Source: Periplaneta americana
Lineage: Eukaryota; Arthropoda; Insecta; Blattodea; Blattidae
Reading direction: 5' to 3'
DNA length: 64,000 nucleotides
Assembly: GCF_040183065.1 (NCBI RefSeq)
Contig: NC_091124.1
Coordinates: 62,628,501-62,692,500 of the forward strand
The stretch's first letter is position 1, and every line of letters starts with the position of its first letter. This document shows, piece by piece, positions 1 to 11,399 of this stretch. The position numbers and the translations under genes were made by a program. The notes beneath the pieces are model-generated. The model saw only the letters and a list, made by a program, of their open reading frames with translations, was not told the DNA's origin and ran no database searches.

Positions 1-102
1 AAGTGACGGTAAATTCTCGTGAATCACCCTGTGTGTGTATGTGTGTGTATATATATATAATAATAATAACAATAATAATAATAGTAATAATAATAATAAT
101 AA

Positions 103-416
103 TCCTTGGCCTAGACCAACCAGCTGGCTGCTGGCCTCAAATTCACATGTCGAAGTAGAGGTGGACAATCATTCAACTATAATGGAAGTATCGTGTGGTT
201 AGCACGATGATCCCCCCAGCCTTTATAGCTGGCTTTCGTAACCGGATTTTGCTACCTATCATAGCTCTCCAAGTGCATCACGATGCTGGGTGGGCACCGG
301 TCCCATACACTGGCCGAAATTTCATGAGAAAATTTCTTCCCCATGAGGACTCGAACCAGCGCGCATTCCGTAAGGCGAGTCCTAGACAGGATGACTTAAA
401 CCACGACGCCACGGCT
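103..416 (-). mobile_element. SINE family A, copy 1
   Basis: On the minus strand this reads from a tRNA-Leu-like head (GGTCTAAGGC-type A-box region at about 372-404; B-box-like region at about 345-358) to a 3' end at about 103 followed by an (ATT)n run at 60-102. The same sequence, in the opposite orientation, is at 59831-60175. The 87-residue open frame over it is not a gene. Confidence 0.8.
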
Positions 417-870
417 TGTAAGTTTATTCTTGGTAATGTGTTGGTTGTGGAGAAGTGATAAATGAATGAATGTGAATTTTATTGTTGGTAATATGCTGGT
501 TGTCAAGGAGGTAGTGATTTAAAATTTTAATAATGATTTAAAACTTGTAATTCACTGCTATGAATAAACCCATTGTTTAGGTTTCCAAGGACGAAAAAAT
601 AAAGAGCAGTTTAGATACAAATGATGTATAAAATATTTTAAAGTTTTAATTTACTATTAAAATTTTAAATCACTCTCTCTTTGACAAGCAACACATTACT
701 AACAAAATTCACACATTCATTCATTTATCCATGACTGTATAAAAACTGGTCTTTTTTTCACCATCCTTAGCAACCTAAATAATTACTTTATTCACAACAG
801 TAAACACGTTAGCAACAATAAAATCCTTACACTCATTAATATTTATAACTTCTTCACAAACAACACATTG
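417..870. repeat. Imperfect foldback of short tandem-like units
   Basis: The segment 462-547 (GATAAATGAATGAATGTG to GTGATTTAAAATTTTAAT) reappears inverted at 646-731. Each arm is extended by a diverged second unit (417-460 and about 770-870), each centred on a GTTGGTAATRTGYTGGTTG-like core. No coding content. It could be a foldback transposon. Confidence 0.6.
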
Positions 871-899
871 CAAAGAAAAGGCCTACAATTTAATATTGA

Positions 900-1745
900 A
901 GTTAGATACCAGTAATGGATAAAATATTTTATAGCACACGAAAGTAAACAGATTTTATGTGCTCGTGGAAATTATCATGCTCGGCTTCACGACACGTGCT
1001 AAACTTTCCACTTGCAGATAAAATATAATTTTACTCTCTTATACTATAATAGGCTTAAAATTTAAAATTAAAATTGTCTTATATAGTACTCTGATTTAGA
1101 TATAAGTAATTTATAAAATATTGTATGTATATCCCATGAAAGCAACAGATTAAATATGTCCATGAAAATGATCACTTTTGGCTTTGTCCCAGGTGCTAAA
1201 CTTTCCATTTGTGAATATAATCTTATTTTACTCTGTTATATTATAAACTAGCCACCCTATCCATTATCTCCTGAGTTAGTTGCTTCATGAGTGGTCTTAT
1301 TGGTGTCACATATGATGTTCAAACCTGTCTGCTGACTGTTGACTAAACATTTTATAAATTACTATTATCCAACACCTTTTAACAAAATAGCCCATTGCCA
1401 TGTTGATATTTAATGCATAAAGTTATCCTTTATAATTATTTATGTTACCGTTGCTAGGAACAAGTAGTGTATATTTCTGTTTTTGTTGTTTTATTTACTC
1501 AATCCTGTAGCAATAAGTGGATTTTGTGAACTTTCATCCACGAGTTGTTCCTAGCAATAGTGACAGGAACATATATATTAAATATTGAATTATTGTATTT
1601 ATTTAGTATAACAATTTATTAAATGATATACTGGATAAAATATTGTATGCTACACGAGAGTAAACAGATTTCATGACTTGAGGAATTATCATTCTCAGCT
1701 TGTGCATCCTGAATAAAATGTAACTTTACTCTCTTGTAGGATAAA
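900..1745 (+). repeat. Three diverged copies of a ~130-170 bp unit
   Basis: Copies at about 903-1050, 1093-1255 and 1625-1745 share a GGATAAAATATT start, an AGTAAACAGATT core, ATTATCAT and a TTTACTCTCTTATA-like end. They are spaced irregularly. Between 1256 and 1624 I see nothing recognisable. Confidence 0.55.
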
Positions 1746-2263
1746 TTGCTATTTACAGTTCTCTGTTTTGTTGTTTATGACATAATTTTGCAGTACTTTT
1801 TCTTTTGAAGATATTTAAGGACTTAATTCTGACCTTGATTGATGTTTTTTATTTAGCTCTTCTACAGTAGCTTACTCCCATTGCAGTCTTCCTTTGTAAT
1901 ATGAAACTTGTATTACACTGTTTTTGAACAAATTGTATTCACATAAGGCTGATACTTCGTAGGAAACTTGACAACATGTAATCGAGAATTATATGTAATG
2001 TGCTGTTCAAATTAACTAAGCAACTGGTTTCAGAGTTGCATGTTGGTATTGTGTGTCCAAGGGACATATTGAAAGCAGGTCGCTGCTATCAGTTTATGTT
2101 TATATTGTAGACTTGCCAACTATTGTGCATAATTCGTAACTAGCCCATCACTTACTGCTTTAATATGTTGATTTCCAAGATTTAGAGTTGTTTGTGTAAC
2201 TTTCGTTTTTAATGTTATGTCTTCATCTTATTTATTGTTATTATTATACTACCGGTATTATTA

Positions 2264-2306
<43 letters not shown>

Positions 2307-2968
2307 CAATATTATTGCTGCCGCCACCTTTGTGGTCATCATCTTCATAGTCATCATACCATTGTTATTATTGTTATAGGTATTATTATTATCAGTGCTT
2401 TTCTTCTGGAGAAAAAAGTGATGGAATTCTGTTTAGAATACTATATTATAGCAGACGAGGAGATGATTACTATCCAGTGCATGAAAATCTCGTCGTTGTT
2501 AACTTTCTTTAAGTCCAACTTTAAGACTTTCAAGGCCTAAGCGGAGTTCAAAGAAAAAATTATGTTGAAAACGTAATTACTAACTCATTTCTTGGTTCTG
2601 TGATGAAAAAGAGAGTAAAAAGATGCTGGAATGCTATTTCAGCACGTTCCATTAGAATAAAAGTACTGATTATCATCATCATCATCCTCAAAAAGATACT
2701 CCCTACAAAATTCCCATCTCCCACATTTCATCTCTCATATATTGGCAGGTCTGATGTTAAATGCACTTTGTGGTTGTTAAGAATGACGTAAGAAGTTTGG
2801 TTCATTGTTACGATATGGCTGGATGCTTGGTTGCAATTTAGAAGCATGTCATGCAGTGCACTGCCCATCTTCCTAATCATTTCATTTTCGTGTCTTAACA
2901 CATACAGGGTCCCGGATCGATACCCGGCCCTGGAACAATTTTTCCTTGAAATTATTCACATACAAATT
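1746..2968. other. Unassigned intron DNA with a (TTA)n microsatellite
   Basis: Contains a TTA/TCA microsatellite at about 2225-2320 that creates a spurious Tyr-rich open frame. I see no gene or element in the rest. Confidence 0.5.
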
Positions 2969-3289
2969 CACTTAAGAGCACAAAAAACGCAACACTTGAC
3001 TGAGTTCAAAGAATGAGGTTTATTAGCACTTTCTAATAATTTGTTTGATCGGGAAGATTGTAGTCCATGTTTTTTAAGATGATAAAGCTTTAGGTTATGT
3101 TTATGACACACACTGTGATTTCTTTTACATGATTCCTCCTTAAGCCCGAAAAGTGTTTATGCCTGATGTGCAATAAAGCTTATTGTCCTGTTTGTGCACT
3201 CATAACCACTTTTTTTGTGCATTCATAACCACTTTTTCGTGTTTTTATTTCAATGAAATGGATTTCGAAGACATTTCTCTCGGTTTTAA

Positions 3290-4258
3290 ACAGTAAACAT
3301 GACCTAAGTACTGAAGATGCTGCACGAGCTGTTGCATTGCTGGAAAATGGCCTTAGCATGCATTATGTTGCAGAGTGTTGAGAACTACGGCTTTCACGAT
3401 TTCGAGAATTGTACGAAGGTACAGAGAAACCAGATCCTACTGAAGGAGATAAGGATATAAGGCTCTATAAGGGGTAGGGATGATCATTTCCTATGATTAC
3501 TAATTCTCCTCACTGTCACTGTCACTGTCACTGAAGCTCGAAATCTACTCAGCGAGAAATTGTCCAAAGGAGATTGGAAGAAGTCAATCTTCTCTTCAGA
3601 AGAGCTGCCATGGGCCCAGAATCCACCCAAGAGCATCGCACAGCTCAAAAGAATTATGTGAGATAACATTGTGGCTGGAGAATACAACGAGAGCAAGTAT
3701 TTTTAATTGATTAGTCGTGATTTTGCCTTCGGTGGCCAGGTGACAGAGAAAGAGTGTGGAGGAAGTCTGGGGAGAGGTATTTTCCCTGTACATTTCTGCA
3801 TTTGAGCATGGTTCTGAGATAGTTTCGATGAGAATAGGTTTGACAGCAAGGAAAGGAACTAGTCTTCGTAGAGCATGAGACCCTTACAGCACATCGGTAC
3901 ATGGAGGAAATTCTTCAAGAGCGTGTTGTGCCTTTTGCTCCATTTATTGATGATTGATTTCATGCTAATGGACAGCAATGCATGTCCACTTATGGCAGCA
4001 GTACCTGATGAGGTGAGGATTCATTTAATGAAATGAGCTGCTGGAAGTCCGGATTTGAATCCCATCAGGCATTTGTTTTACAAACTAGGAAGAAAGTTTC
4101 ACCAGAATTATCCAGACACCTTACAGGAACTGAGGTAGGTTCTCCAAGAAGAATCAGAGCTGATTCTTCAGGAGAAATGTCCTGAGAAGTTAGAAACCAT
4201 GATTAAAATGCAAAGGGTAGTAATACAATCTTGTGAGAAGGTAACAGAAATGTATTAA
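3290..4258 (+). pseudogene. Tc1-type transposase relic
   Basis: Pieces in shifting frames recall a Tc1-family transposase. An N-terminal helix-turn-helix is seen as STEDAARAVALLENGLSMHY at about 3310, a middle part as YMEEILQERVVPFAPF at about 3900, and a C-terminal part as GSPDLNPIRHLFYKLGRKFH at about 4048-4107. The usual PDLNPIEHLW has become PDLNPIRHLF, so the third catalytic acidic residue is lost. Many stops and a CACTGT tandem run at about 3514-3535 break the frame. The element cannot make its own transposase. Confidence 0.75.
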
Positions 4259-4444
4259 TGAAAAGTTAAAGTGAATAAACATTAATTAGTTTAATAAAAA
4301 CTCTGAAATTGTAAATATCGATTGTATGTTATTTGTATCATTCTTGCAGAATTTAATGTTCTGTTATAAAAATAGCCTTAAGAAAAGGATTTTGATACTT
4401 TTAAAACTTAAAATTCATCATCATAATTGTATTGAAATTCAGGC

Positions 4445-4700
4445 ATCCAGAATGATCTTTCTGTTGCTCTCTCGGTCTTCTTAGACCTTGGTGTTCTTGT
4501 GATTGGTATGCATATTATAATATGGTAGACGATCTTTGTTCATCTTGTGAACTTGGTCACTCCAATTTTTCTGATATTGAATGATATCAGCGACAATATA
4601 TGAAGTATGTAACATATTCCGAATATTTTCATTTATTTGCCTGTGCAGTCTAGTATATCCCAATGATGATCCTAAAAATTTTATATCTGCAGCTTCTATG
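4445..4700 (-). pseudogene. Non-LTR retrotransposon RT C-terminal fragment
   Basis: The minus strand reads YQKNWSDQVHKMNKDRLPYY after an upstream RNMLHTSYIVADII segment. The NW..HV.RM..DRLP pattern is typical of the C-terminal end of RTE-like and related reverse transcriptases. A fragment only, with no 5' part. Confidence 0.6.
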
Positions 4701-4828
4701 TTTTTCTTTATTATTTGCAGAGAACCAACATTTCACTGCTTCATTTAAGGCATGATTTTTAAACGTTGTGTAAACTTAATTTTGTACTTTTGTTAACTTG
4801 TTTTTCGAAATGTCTTTTTATTACTACT

Positions 4829-5703
4829 CAGTGGCGGCTTCTCAAGGGGGTTGCAGGTTTGTACACCCCCCAGTAATGTTCCTAATCTCCCGACTTTGTT
4901 ACTATTAAAAATATAATTTTATTTTACAATTTTCATTCATGACTATCTGCAGCTGGCGTCTTGTTTTGTACGTGTGCAGGAGCCTCTGAGCCTCTTGGTT
5001 TCCAAAGACTTTGAAAACCTAGGGAAGGTAGTTTATAGAGATGTTCGGCTAGTGCGGGGACAGGGGGGTTAGAGGCATGGTCTACTGCTTTCCTCATTGT
5101 GAACGGTTTGTCGCACTCCCTGACATGGACACCAACGTCAGTGCAGAAGGAACTAAATTTACTGGGAAAGTATCTGTTTCAACTAGACATTTGTCCGAAG
5201 TAATAAGCATGAAAAATGTATTCATTCGGCTTGTGCAATGGACAGTCGCATATTTCGCATATTAATTTCTCAATCTACATGCATACAAACAGCACAGTAC
5301 ATAAAGGAACTTGTATTTTGCTTTAAAGTTCTAAGAGTTGTCGTTCTGACAATAAGTGCTGCTATCTCCCAACAGCCTACAAAAGCTGCATTTGAATTTT
5401 ATGAATGAAAATGTTGCACTTGGTACTTGGTAGCATTCTGATAACAATTCTGTGCTCAAATGTTTTTCATGAAGGTAAATCGCAATATAGAGAGCTCCGC
5501 CCACGATCTCTTCCACTTTTGGACTTTCTGTATAAATAGGTATGCTTGTATTTAGTCATTTTACTTATTAATTGCATCTAAATTAGCTTTATATGTATAC
5601 ACCCTCAGGTATACATGGTTTTAAACTTTAAAGTAAAGTGTGTTTAACTCCTCTTCCATATCCATTGTGCGCCACCATATTTTCAAACCATCAGCCGCCA
5701 CTG
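4829..5703. mobile_element. Non-autonomous hAT element with perfect 8-bp TSD
   Basis: The ends are CAGTGGCGGCT and its complement AGCCGCCACTG, and the flanks are TTACTACT at 4821-4828 and 5704-5711: an exact 8-bp duplication and the CAGTGGCG terminus typical of hAT. It is 875 bp. The internal 62-residue open frame (5077-5265) resembles no transposase I know. Confidence 0.88.
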
Positions 5704-5856
5704 TTACTACTGTATTTAATTGATTATATTTATTAAATTTTTTGTCGGTATCATTTCTGTGCTCAGAGAGTTAACTCTATGCCCTGATGGAATGTGAACT
5801 ACAATAGTACCAGTTCATGTCCCTTGCATCTCATTATTCCTTTCCTAGTGTGCTCC

Positions 5857-6593
5857 TTAAAAATAATAAAGCACCAGGCTATGACGGAATTCCATCAGAA
5901 GTGCTGAAATATGGAGGAGTACAACTCATGGACACGTTACATAGTCTTTTAACTAAAATATGGGACACAGAACAAATCCCAAAGGACTGAGGATAAAATA
6001 TATCATATGTCTAATCTATAAAGAAGGGGATAAACTTAATTGTAACAAGTACAGAGGAATGTCCCTTCTATGTAAAACTTATAAAGTTTTCACTAGCATA
6101 TTGAGAATGAGATTGGAACAGTGTACTAAATCAGTCATAGGGGAATACCAAGCACACTTCATAAAAAATAGGTCTACGATTGACCAAATTTTCAGTGTAA
6201 AACAGATAATGGAAACATTTTGGGAAGGAAATATGGATCTATATAAAAAATTTGTGGACTTTCAACAAACCTATGATTCGGTCAAGAGAAATTGGATAAG
6301 TAAAATTTTACCATTGTCAACTTATATATGCATTAAGAGATTACAATGGACGGGATAACTCATTAGAATGGAAGAGGGATAAATACCTAAGAAAATTCTG
6401 GAAGGGCACTTTGGAGGAAAGCAATTGGTTGGAAGACCCAGAACCCGATGGGAAGACATGATTAGAAAGGATGCTGTGATCATGTTCCACATAAAGAAGT
6501 GAAAAGCAGCAGCAAGAAATAGAGAAGAATGGAGGAAAGCAGTTGGGGAGGCAATGGCCCGAAAATGAACCGGAAAAAGATTGATCGATTGAT

Positions 6594-6630
<37 letters not shown>
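5857..6630 (+). pseudogene. Internally deleted RTE-like LINE with 9-bp TSD
   Basis: Reads NNKAPGYDGIPSEVLKYGG, then YRGMSLLCKTYKVFTSILRM and the FVDFQQTYDSV block of an RTE-like reverse transcriptase. It then jumps after about 6300 to the C-terminal LQWTGHVIRMEEG-type segment and GRPRTRWEDMIRKDA. A catalytic FADD-type block is missing, so there is an internal deletion. The 3' end is a GATT-repeat tail (6583-6630). GTGTGCTCC flanks it at 5848-5856 and 6631-6639. A stop interrupts the frame near 5989. Confidence 0.8.
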
Positions 6631-6632
<2 letters not shown>

Positions 6633-6881
6633 GTGCTCCACCACTTCTGTCCTCTAGCTGCTTAGCAGTGCCATGAACTTCTCTCACCACCTGCAAACTT
6701 AACTCGGTGTGTAGTAATTGAATTCTGAATTCTTGTTCTATGACTGTTGTTTCAAATATATTTTTTCTCTTAATATTAAACCATAAAATAATATATAATT
6801 GTTCTTGAAATTCACAGAAACATAAAATAAGTCGTAATTTTTTTTTAATTTGAAGGTGTTGCGTTTTAGTGCCAGTCAGTG

Positions 6882-7603
6882 TATAATACACACTTGATCG
6901 TTATTATTTTTGGAAGTGATAATATCCTAGAAGATTCTTGTCTTCTCTAGATATTAATTTATACAATTAAATTATAAGAACCTTAAGTTTATATCTGTAG
7001 CACACTCCTCACTATACCACGCTGCATCAGTTTGCATGGGTGTTTGCTTGTGAAAATGTTGAATATGAAGTTTTATGCAATGTCGCACTGATTTTACTTT
7101 TCAAAGTTGCAGCTGACTTACAGAGATATATTACCGAGAATTCGATATTCAGATCCTTATGATGTGATAGTTTTGCAACAGGAATTCTGAATTCTCAGAG
7201 TCTTCCAACTGATATTTATACAACACTTCTAGCTACAAAGATATGTAGAAACCATATGACCAAATACAGCAGAGTATTCATAGCATAGGTAATTGTAGTG
7301 AGTAGTCAGTAGTAATGTGGTTGTTGTTTTAACAAAGGAAAGTATGAATTAACAGTACCATACAAAGGTACAGAGCTTTCAGGTCCTTGCAGTTACAGCA
7401 GGACTGCGTAAGCTTAGAAGTTATTATTATTAAGAAATCTTGCTTGTTAGAAGCATTTATTGTTGAATACTTTTAACAGTTGAAGTTGATGGTATTATAA
7501 CAATTCTCACTGTAATGTACATGTTTCACTGCATTTCAACTCTTGTTTCACCTATAGCTATGAGATCTCTTAGGACTTGGTTGGAATTTTTCTTGTGTTT
7601 CAG
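6882..7603. other. Unassigned TTLL5 intron DNA
   Basis: AT-rich sequence without a convincing exon or element. The upstream TTL-domain exons were looked for here and not found. Confidence 0.5.
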
Positions 7604-7860
7604 CCGGATCAGGTACCTTTGGAAGAGACATTAGTAGTTGCAAAGTATATTGATAACCCTTTATTGGTGGATGGGCACAAATGTGATCTCCGACTATATG
7701 TGGCTGTGACTTCATATGATCCTCTCCTTGTATACATGTACGAAGAAGGTCTGGTGAGATTTGCGACTGTGAAGTATGACACAAGTGGCAAGCATTTGTG
7801 GAATCCGTGCATGCACCTCTGCAACTACAGCATCAACAAGTATCACTCAGATTATATAAA
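7604..7860 (+). CDS. TTLL5: TTLL5-type exon: TTL domain, ATP-grasp middle part
   Basis: This 257-nt exon starts after a pyrimidine-rich tract ending cag (7601-7603) and ends at gtaagt (7861). It reads PDQVPLEETLVVAKYIDNP near its start, then the DLRLYVAVTSYDPL strand and the YEEGLVRFATVKYD segment, which are hallmarks of the tubulin-tyrosine-ligase fold. The Asp of DLRLYV and the region before NYS are expected to line the ATP/Mg site. Near the end it has HLCNYSINK where the family usually has HLTNYSVNK, so a Cys replaces a normally conserved Thr. It ends in phase 2 (aa), completed by the first base of the next exon to a Lys codon. Several antisense open frames across this exon are shadows. 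Confidence 0.92.
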
Positions 7861-8069
7861 GTAAGTTTCATAAGTATGAGAGTAATAACTTCCAGTGTGG
7901 GTTATTATTGTTATGAGAGTCATTTCATAAGTCATGGCAACTGTATTATATCAGCCAATAAAGCTGCAGGAATAGAAATTCACTGTATGCGATTAAAGGT
8001 CACTGGAATGTGCTTCGCAATGCTAGTACCAAATTGGGTCCGGATACAGGTGGCAATGGATAAGGGAAA

Positions 8070-8330
8070 TTGAAAGATGCGTAAATAGAAATCATTGTTT
8101 TATTATGTACAAAAGGAAAAAAAAAATACATAACTCACAGCTAACACCCTTAAAATAATCCCCCAAGGCTTCCACACTTCTTTGCCAACGATGGTGCAGG
8201 TGTTGAATACCATTGGCTGTGTGCGATTCGTCTATGTGTACCACGTATCGTCAAAATGCTGTTAAGATGTCCTCTCTGTTTGCAAACTGCTTCCTACGCA
8301 GTGGCTTCTTCAACTACGGAATGAGATAAG
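8070..8330 (-). pseudogene. Mariner-type transposase C-terminal scrap
   Basis: The minus strand contains HRWQRSVEALG with a following tail, like the HRWQKC..GDYF end of mariner transposases, broken by stops. A degenerate fragment; low certainty. Confidence 0.4.
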
Positions 8331-9476
8331 GCAATGCTCTATCACCCAATGCTTCCCGTAGCTCAGAATGACACTGACGAGCATTTCTGCCACGAAGAAC
8401 TGCAATTTTCACTTATGACCGCTGTTCAACTTTATTTGTGCGAGATCGTGCGTATTTGCTTGGTTTCCGCACAAAACCAATCTGCGGAAAGTCTAAAATT
8501 CCACATTCAGTATTCCCAACCTAACACATATAACAATTTCCCTCTTCTTACCGCTTAAGTGACATATTGATTTTACTGCTTTAGGCTTTTAACATATTAT
8601 TTTTAGAGACGTTCAATATAGTAATAATTATAAATTGGAAACTTACCACTGCAATTTCACCTAAATTACACTGTTAATTATTGTTTTTAAATATTTGCAA
8701 AAATTAAGTAAACTCCACAACTCCACTAAAGTTACTGCATTCGTGATGTAAGTAACATTAAGGAAGCCGTGAAAAAATCAACAAGATTCCAGACTCATCA
8801 TAAACTGGGGGGAAAAAAAGACAGACGTTTATCACGGCCTGCTGGAGTATAGTAAACACAGAAAACATTTTAAAGCAACAATGTTGAAGATAGATATTTT
8901 TGTTTTGCAAATTTGACGTCATTGAACAGAAACCAAGATGGAGATTTCATTGCAACTAATTAGAAATTCCTCTTTCAGGTATGTAATAAACGATCTTCGC
9001 ACAAAATAATGTACGATACACGAGCGGTATGTTTTCTTTCAATTCTCGGAAATTACAAAAGCTCAACTACATTTCGCTTTTTCAAACTATTCCTCGAACA
9101 TGAAAACTTCAACATACCGCTCTTGTAACACATATTACTATTACATCCATCTTGGAGCACAGCCTCTAGCATACTAACTTTTGCGTCTGCTGTCAACTAG
9201 CCATCAATGCACACAGACGCAATCTGGCGGTGGCATCCTGTACAGTGTGCAAAAAGTTTTCAAAAATATATACTGAACTAGCCACATTTTTGGTTATTCG
9301 GAAGATATAACATAGTTGCTATGACTTATCTTTATATTTCGTGTAATTAGAAAGTAAAATTCAGAATAGGAAGATGTCCTAGGACGTTGTAAAACCTGAT
9401 AATAAATAAATTAAAAAAAAAAAAAGTAATTAAAATGCAGATTTGTTCTCTCTCATTTATTTGCATTTATTTGCAG
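8330..9476. other. Unassigned intron DNA with a short inverted repeat
   Basis: About 20 bp (ACACGAGCGGTATGTT at 9014-9029) recurs inverted at about 9110-9125, a 115-bp hairpin-like unit. An A-rich run precedes the exon at 9477. Nothing else recognised. Confidence 0.4.
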
Positions 9477-9676
9477 AAGTGAGGATCCAGAAGCCGAGGA
9501 TGTGGGGCACAAATGGACTTTAAGTGCATTGCTTCGGCACTTGCGTGCCCAGGGCACTGACACCTCGCTGTTGATGCAGAGGATAGAAGAGGTAGTGGTG
9601 AAAGCTATTTTGGCATCTGCACCACCCATAATATCTGCCTGTCGTATGTTTGTGCCTCACCCTCGCAACTGTTTTG
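9477..9676 (+). CDS. TTLL5: TTLL5-type exon: TTL domain continuation
   Basis: This 200-nt exon is preceded by ttatttgcag and followed by the donor gtgagt at 9677. It reads SEDPEAEDVGHKWTLSALLR, then a helical stretch rich in Leu/Val/Ala, and ends RMFVPHPRNCF plus one base. The DPE-E-D-G-KW pattern followed by a short helix is the usual TTLL5/TTLL4 segment between the NYS motif and the ELYGFD strand. The phase-1 end (g) joins the ag that opens the next exon to give Glu in the expected position before LYGFD. A TTAA-flanked transposon begins only about 60 bp past the donor. Confidence 0.9.
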
Positions 9677-9737
9677 GTGAGTGATGATAGCACAAACATT
9701 TATGCAGCAGTAGCAGTGCTGCTTGTGCTGATATTAA

Positions 9738-11395
9738 AGGTGTGGTCACATGTCGCTACTTTTGCAGCGCTGAAGTACAAAAAACTGATGCTCCGACATG
9801 GGCAATACCTCTTGCTAGTGGTGGGTAAACTGTACAGCCTGTCCCTGCACCTCTTTCTACTATACTACTGCGCAACTCTCGTACTGCGACGTGTGAACAA
9901 TGGAGCAACCCAAAAAGTAGCGGCTGCCAAACCTGCTGCCTGCTACTTTTTCATGCTGCACGCAGCTTAGAAGTAGCGACGTGTGAACAGGGTTCTCAGG
10001 GTTGTAGCTGCAGCATTTTTGATATCGGTTTTGTTGAAACTTTTGCTGCCATTGCGACCAGTGTTGCCACCCAAATGTGCCAATGATACTTTTATTGTTT
10101 GGATATATTTTAATGTTAGATGTGATGAAAATAAATTATTTGTAACAGTTACTAATGTACAACACAGTCTGAGTATATTTGCTGACGATATAATTCATTT
10201 TTTTTTTTTTCATTTTCCATAGTGTAGTTTGAAACAGGAGGGTTGCCAACATTGATTACGTGAATATGCTGTTGGTTATCATTTAAGTATATAGGCGTTT
10301 TTAAAAGCTTTATAGTAAAAATAATGCCAATTTCTGAATACTAGTTAGGACAGAAAAGAAAATAATAGATAAGTAAGCTATGGCATGAGTTTCATAATAA
10401 TGCGAACATGACCACAAAATATATTGTGGCAACTGTGCTGGAAGATTCTAGTTGCCTCGGGAGTGCGCATGTGTATCCAGCGTGACACGGGGCGAGAGGG
10501 AGGTGCGGGGACGGGATCTCGAGCTTCGGTGGATGCTGAGGCGCGGCACAGAGCAAGGGAGGGAGCTGCTGGCCCAGCACGGAGTGGAGGGGACTGATGT
10601 AAGGAAGCAGAACTCGGACTTCGGCAGATGGAATTGAGGAAGCGCCTGGAAGTAGAATGTTGTGGAAACCCAGAGGCTTCGCGACACAGAACATTCGAGA
10701 ATGTGTGATTTAATAAATAAAAGCGCGAGCAGCCTTCGAGTCAGTTTAGTTTGTCAGCTGTGAGAGAGCTAGCTAGTCTTCAAGCAAAGTGAACTTGAGT
10801 AGGTCCACAACCGTGGCAGCGTCCAGGCGAGTGCGACGTATCTGGAAGTTTTGGGTTCGAAGTGCTGTGAACTGTATCTGGAAGGCTTGGGGTTCGATGT
10901 ACCATGAACTTGAATGAGTGAGCTAGAAGAACTAGCCAAGTCAAATGAACTGTGAACTGAGAGTTTTGTTTTGTACATAGTGCTTTGTGAACATTAGTTG
11001 AAATTAGGAGTACATTGTTGTTGTTCTCAATAATACACGTGAATTGTCATCGTCGTTCGGTAGAGTGCAATAACGACTATTGTGTTGATGTGTTGAGTCG
11101 AATACCCATTGTTGACAGGTAAATAAAAGTCGCATTATTGTTGAAGAAAAGTTACAGTATATTGAGAAGTTAACACGGAGCTGTAAACCTGCAGCAAGAT
11201 GGCAGCTGCAAAAGTAGTGCCTTGTGTGTGAACAGACTCACAACCTCCAATTGCAACTTTTGCAGCACTCGGGTTGCGCAGCACGAAAAGTAGCATGCAG
11301 CGCACTACTTTTGGCTTACGTGTGAACATGGCACGCAACTTTTGCAGCCGCAGTATGAAAGTTGCGCAGCAAAAGTAGCAATGTGTGACCATAAC
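9738..11395. mobile_element. TIR element flanked by TTAA
   Basis: Left end: GGTCACATGTCGCTACTTTT at about 9743. Right end, inverted: GGTCACACATTGCTACTTTT, complement of about 11370-11389. Both sit directly inside TTAA (9734-9737 and 11396-11399). TTAA target sites point to piggyBac or Kolobok. Subterminal DNA on both sides repeats short CTACTTTTGCAGC and CGTGTGAACA motifs many times. No transposase is visible; the middle holds an LTR-like block (10425-11117). Confidence 0.72.
10425..11117 (+). mobile_element. Possible solo LTR inside the TTAA element
   Basis: More GC-rich than its surroundings, it begins TGTGGCAACTG and ends near CCATTGTTGACA, with an AATAAATAAAAGCGCG promoter/poly(A)-like block at about 10710-10725 followed by a GAGTCAGTTTAGT initiator-like sequence. 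No primer-binding site, gag/pol or clear TSD is seen, so solo-LTR status is a guess from composition and the TG..CA ends. Confidence 0.35.
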
Positions 11396-11399
11396 TTAA

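Larger units (their letters stand above)
2969..6881 (+). mobile_element. Tc1-type transposon relic with nested insertions
   Basis: The left end near 2969 (cactt..GAGCACAAAAAACGCAACAC) and the right end near 6855-6881 are inverted versions of a Tc1-type TIR (GGCACWAAAACGCAACACC), with TA after the right end. Between them are a dead transposase (3290-4258), a LINE scrap (4445-4700), a hAT MITE (4829-5703) and a LINE (5857-6630). The original element was probably about 1.6-2 kb. Confidence 0.65.

Noticed and set aside
2217..2540. Tyr/His-rich 107-residue open frame
   Set aside because: It is the translation of a TTA/TCA microsatellite with no homology or splice context.
9650..10222. Hydrophobic open frames after the second TTLL5 exon
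   Set aside because: They lie in the subterminal repeats of the TTAA element; the residues reflect the repeated motif.
10392..10694. Two antisense open frames of 100 and 79 residues
   Set aside because: They overlap each other in a GC-rich LTR-like block and have no recognised domain.
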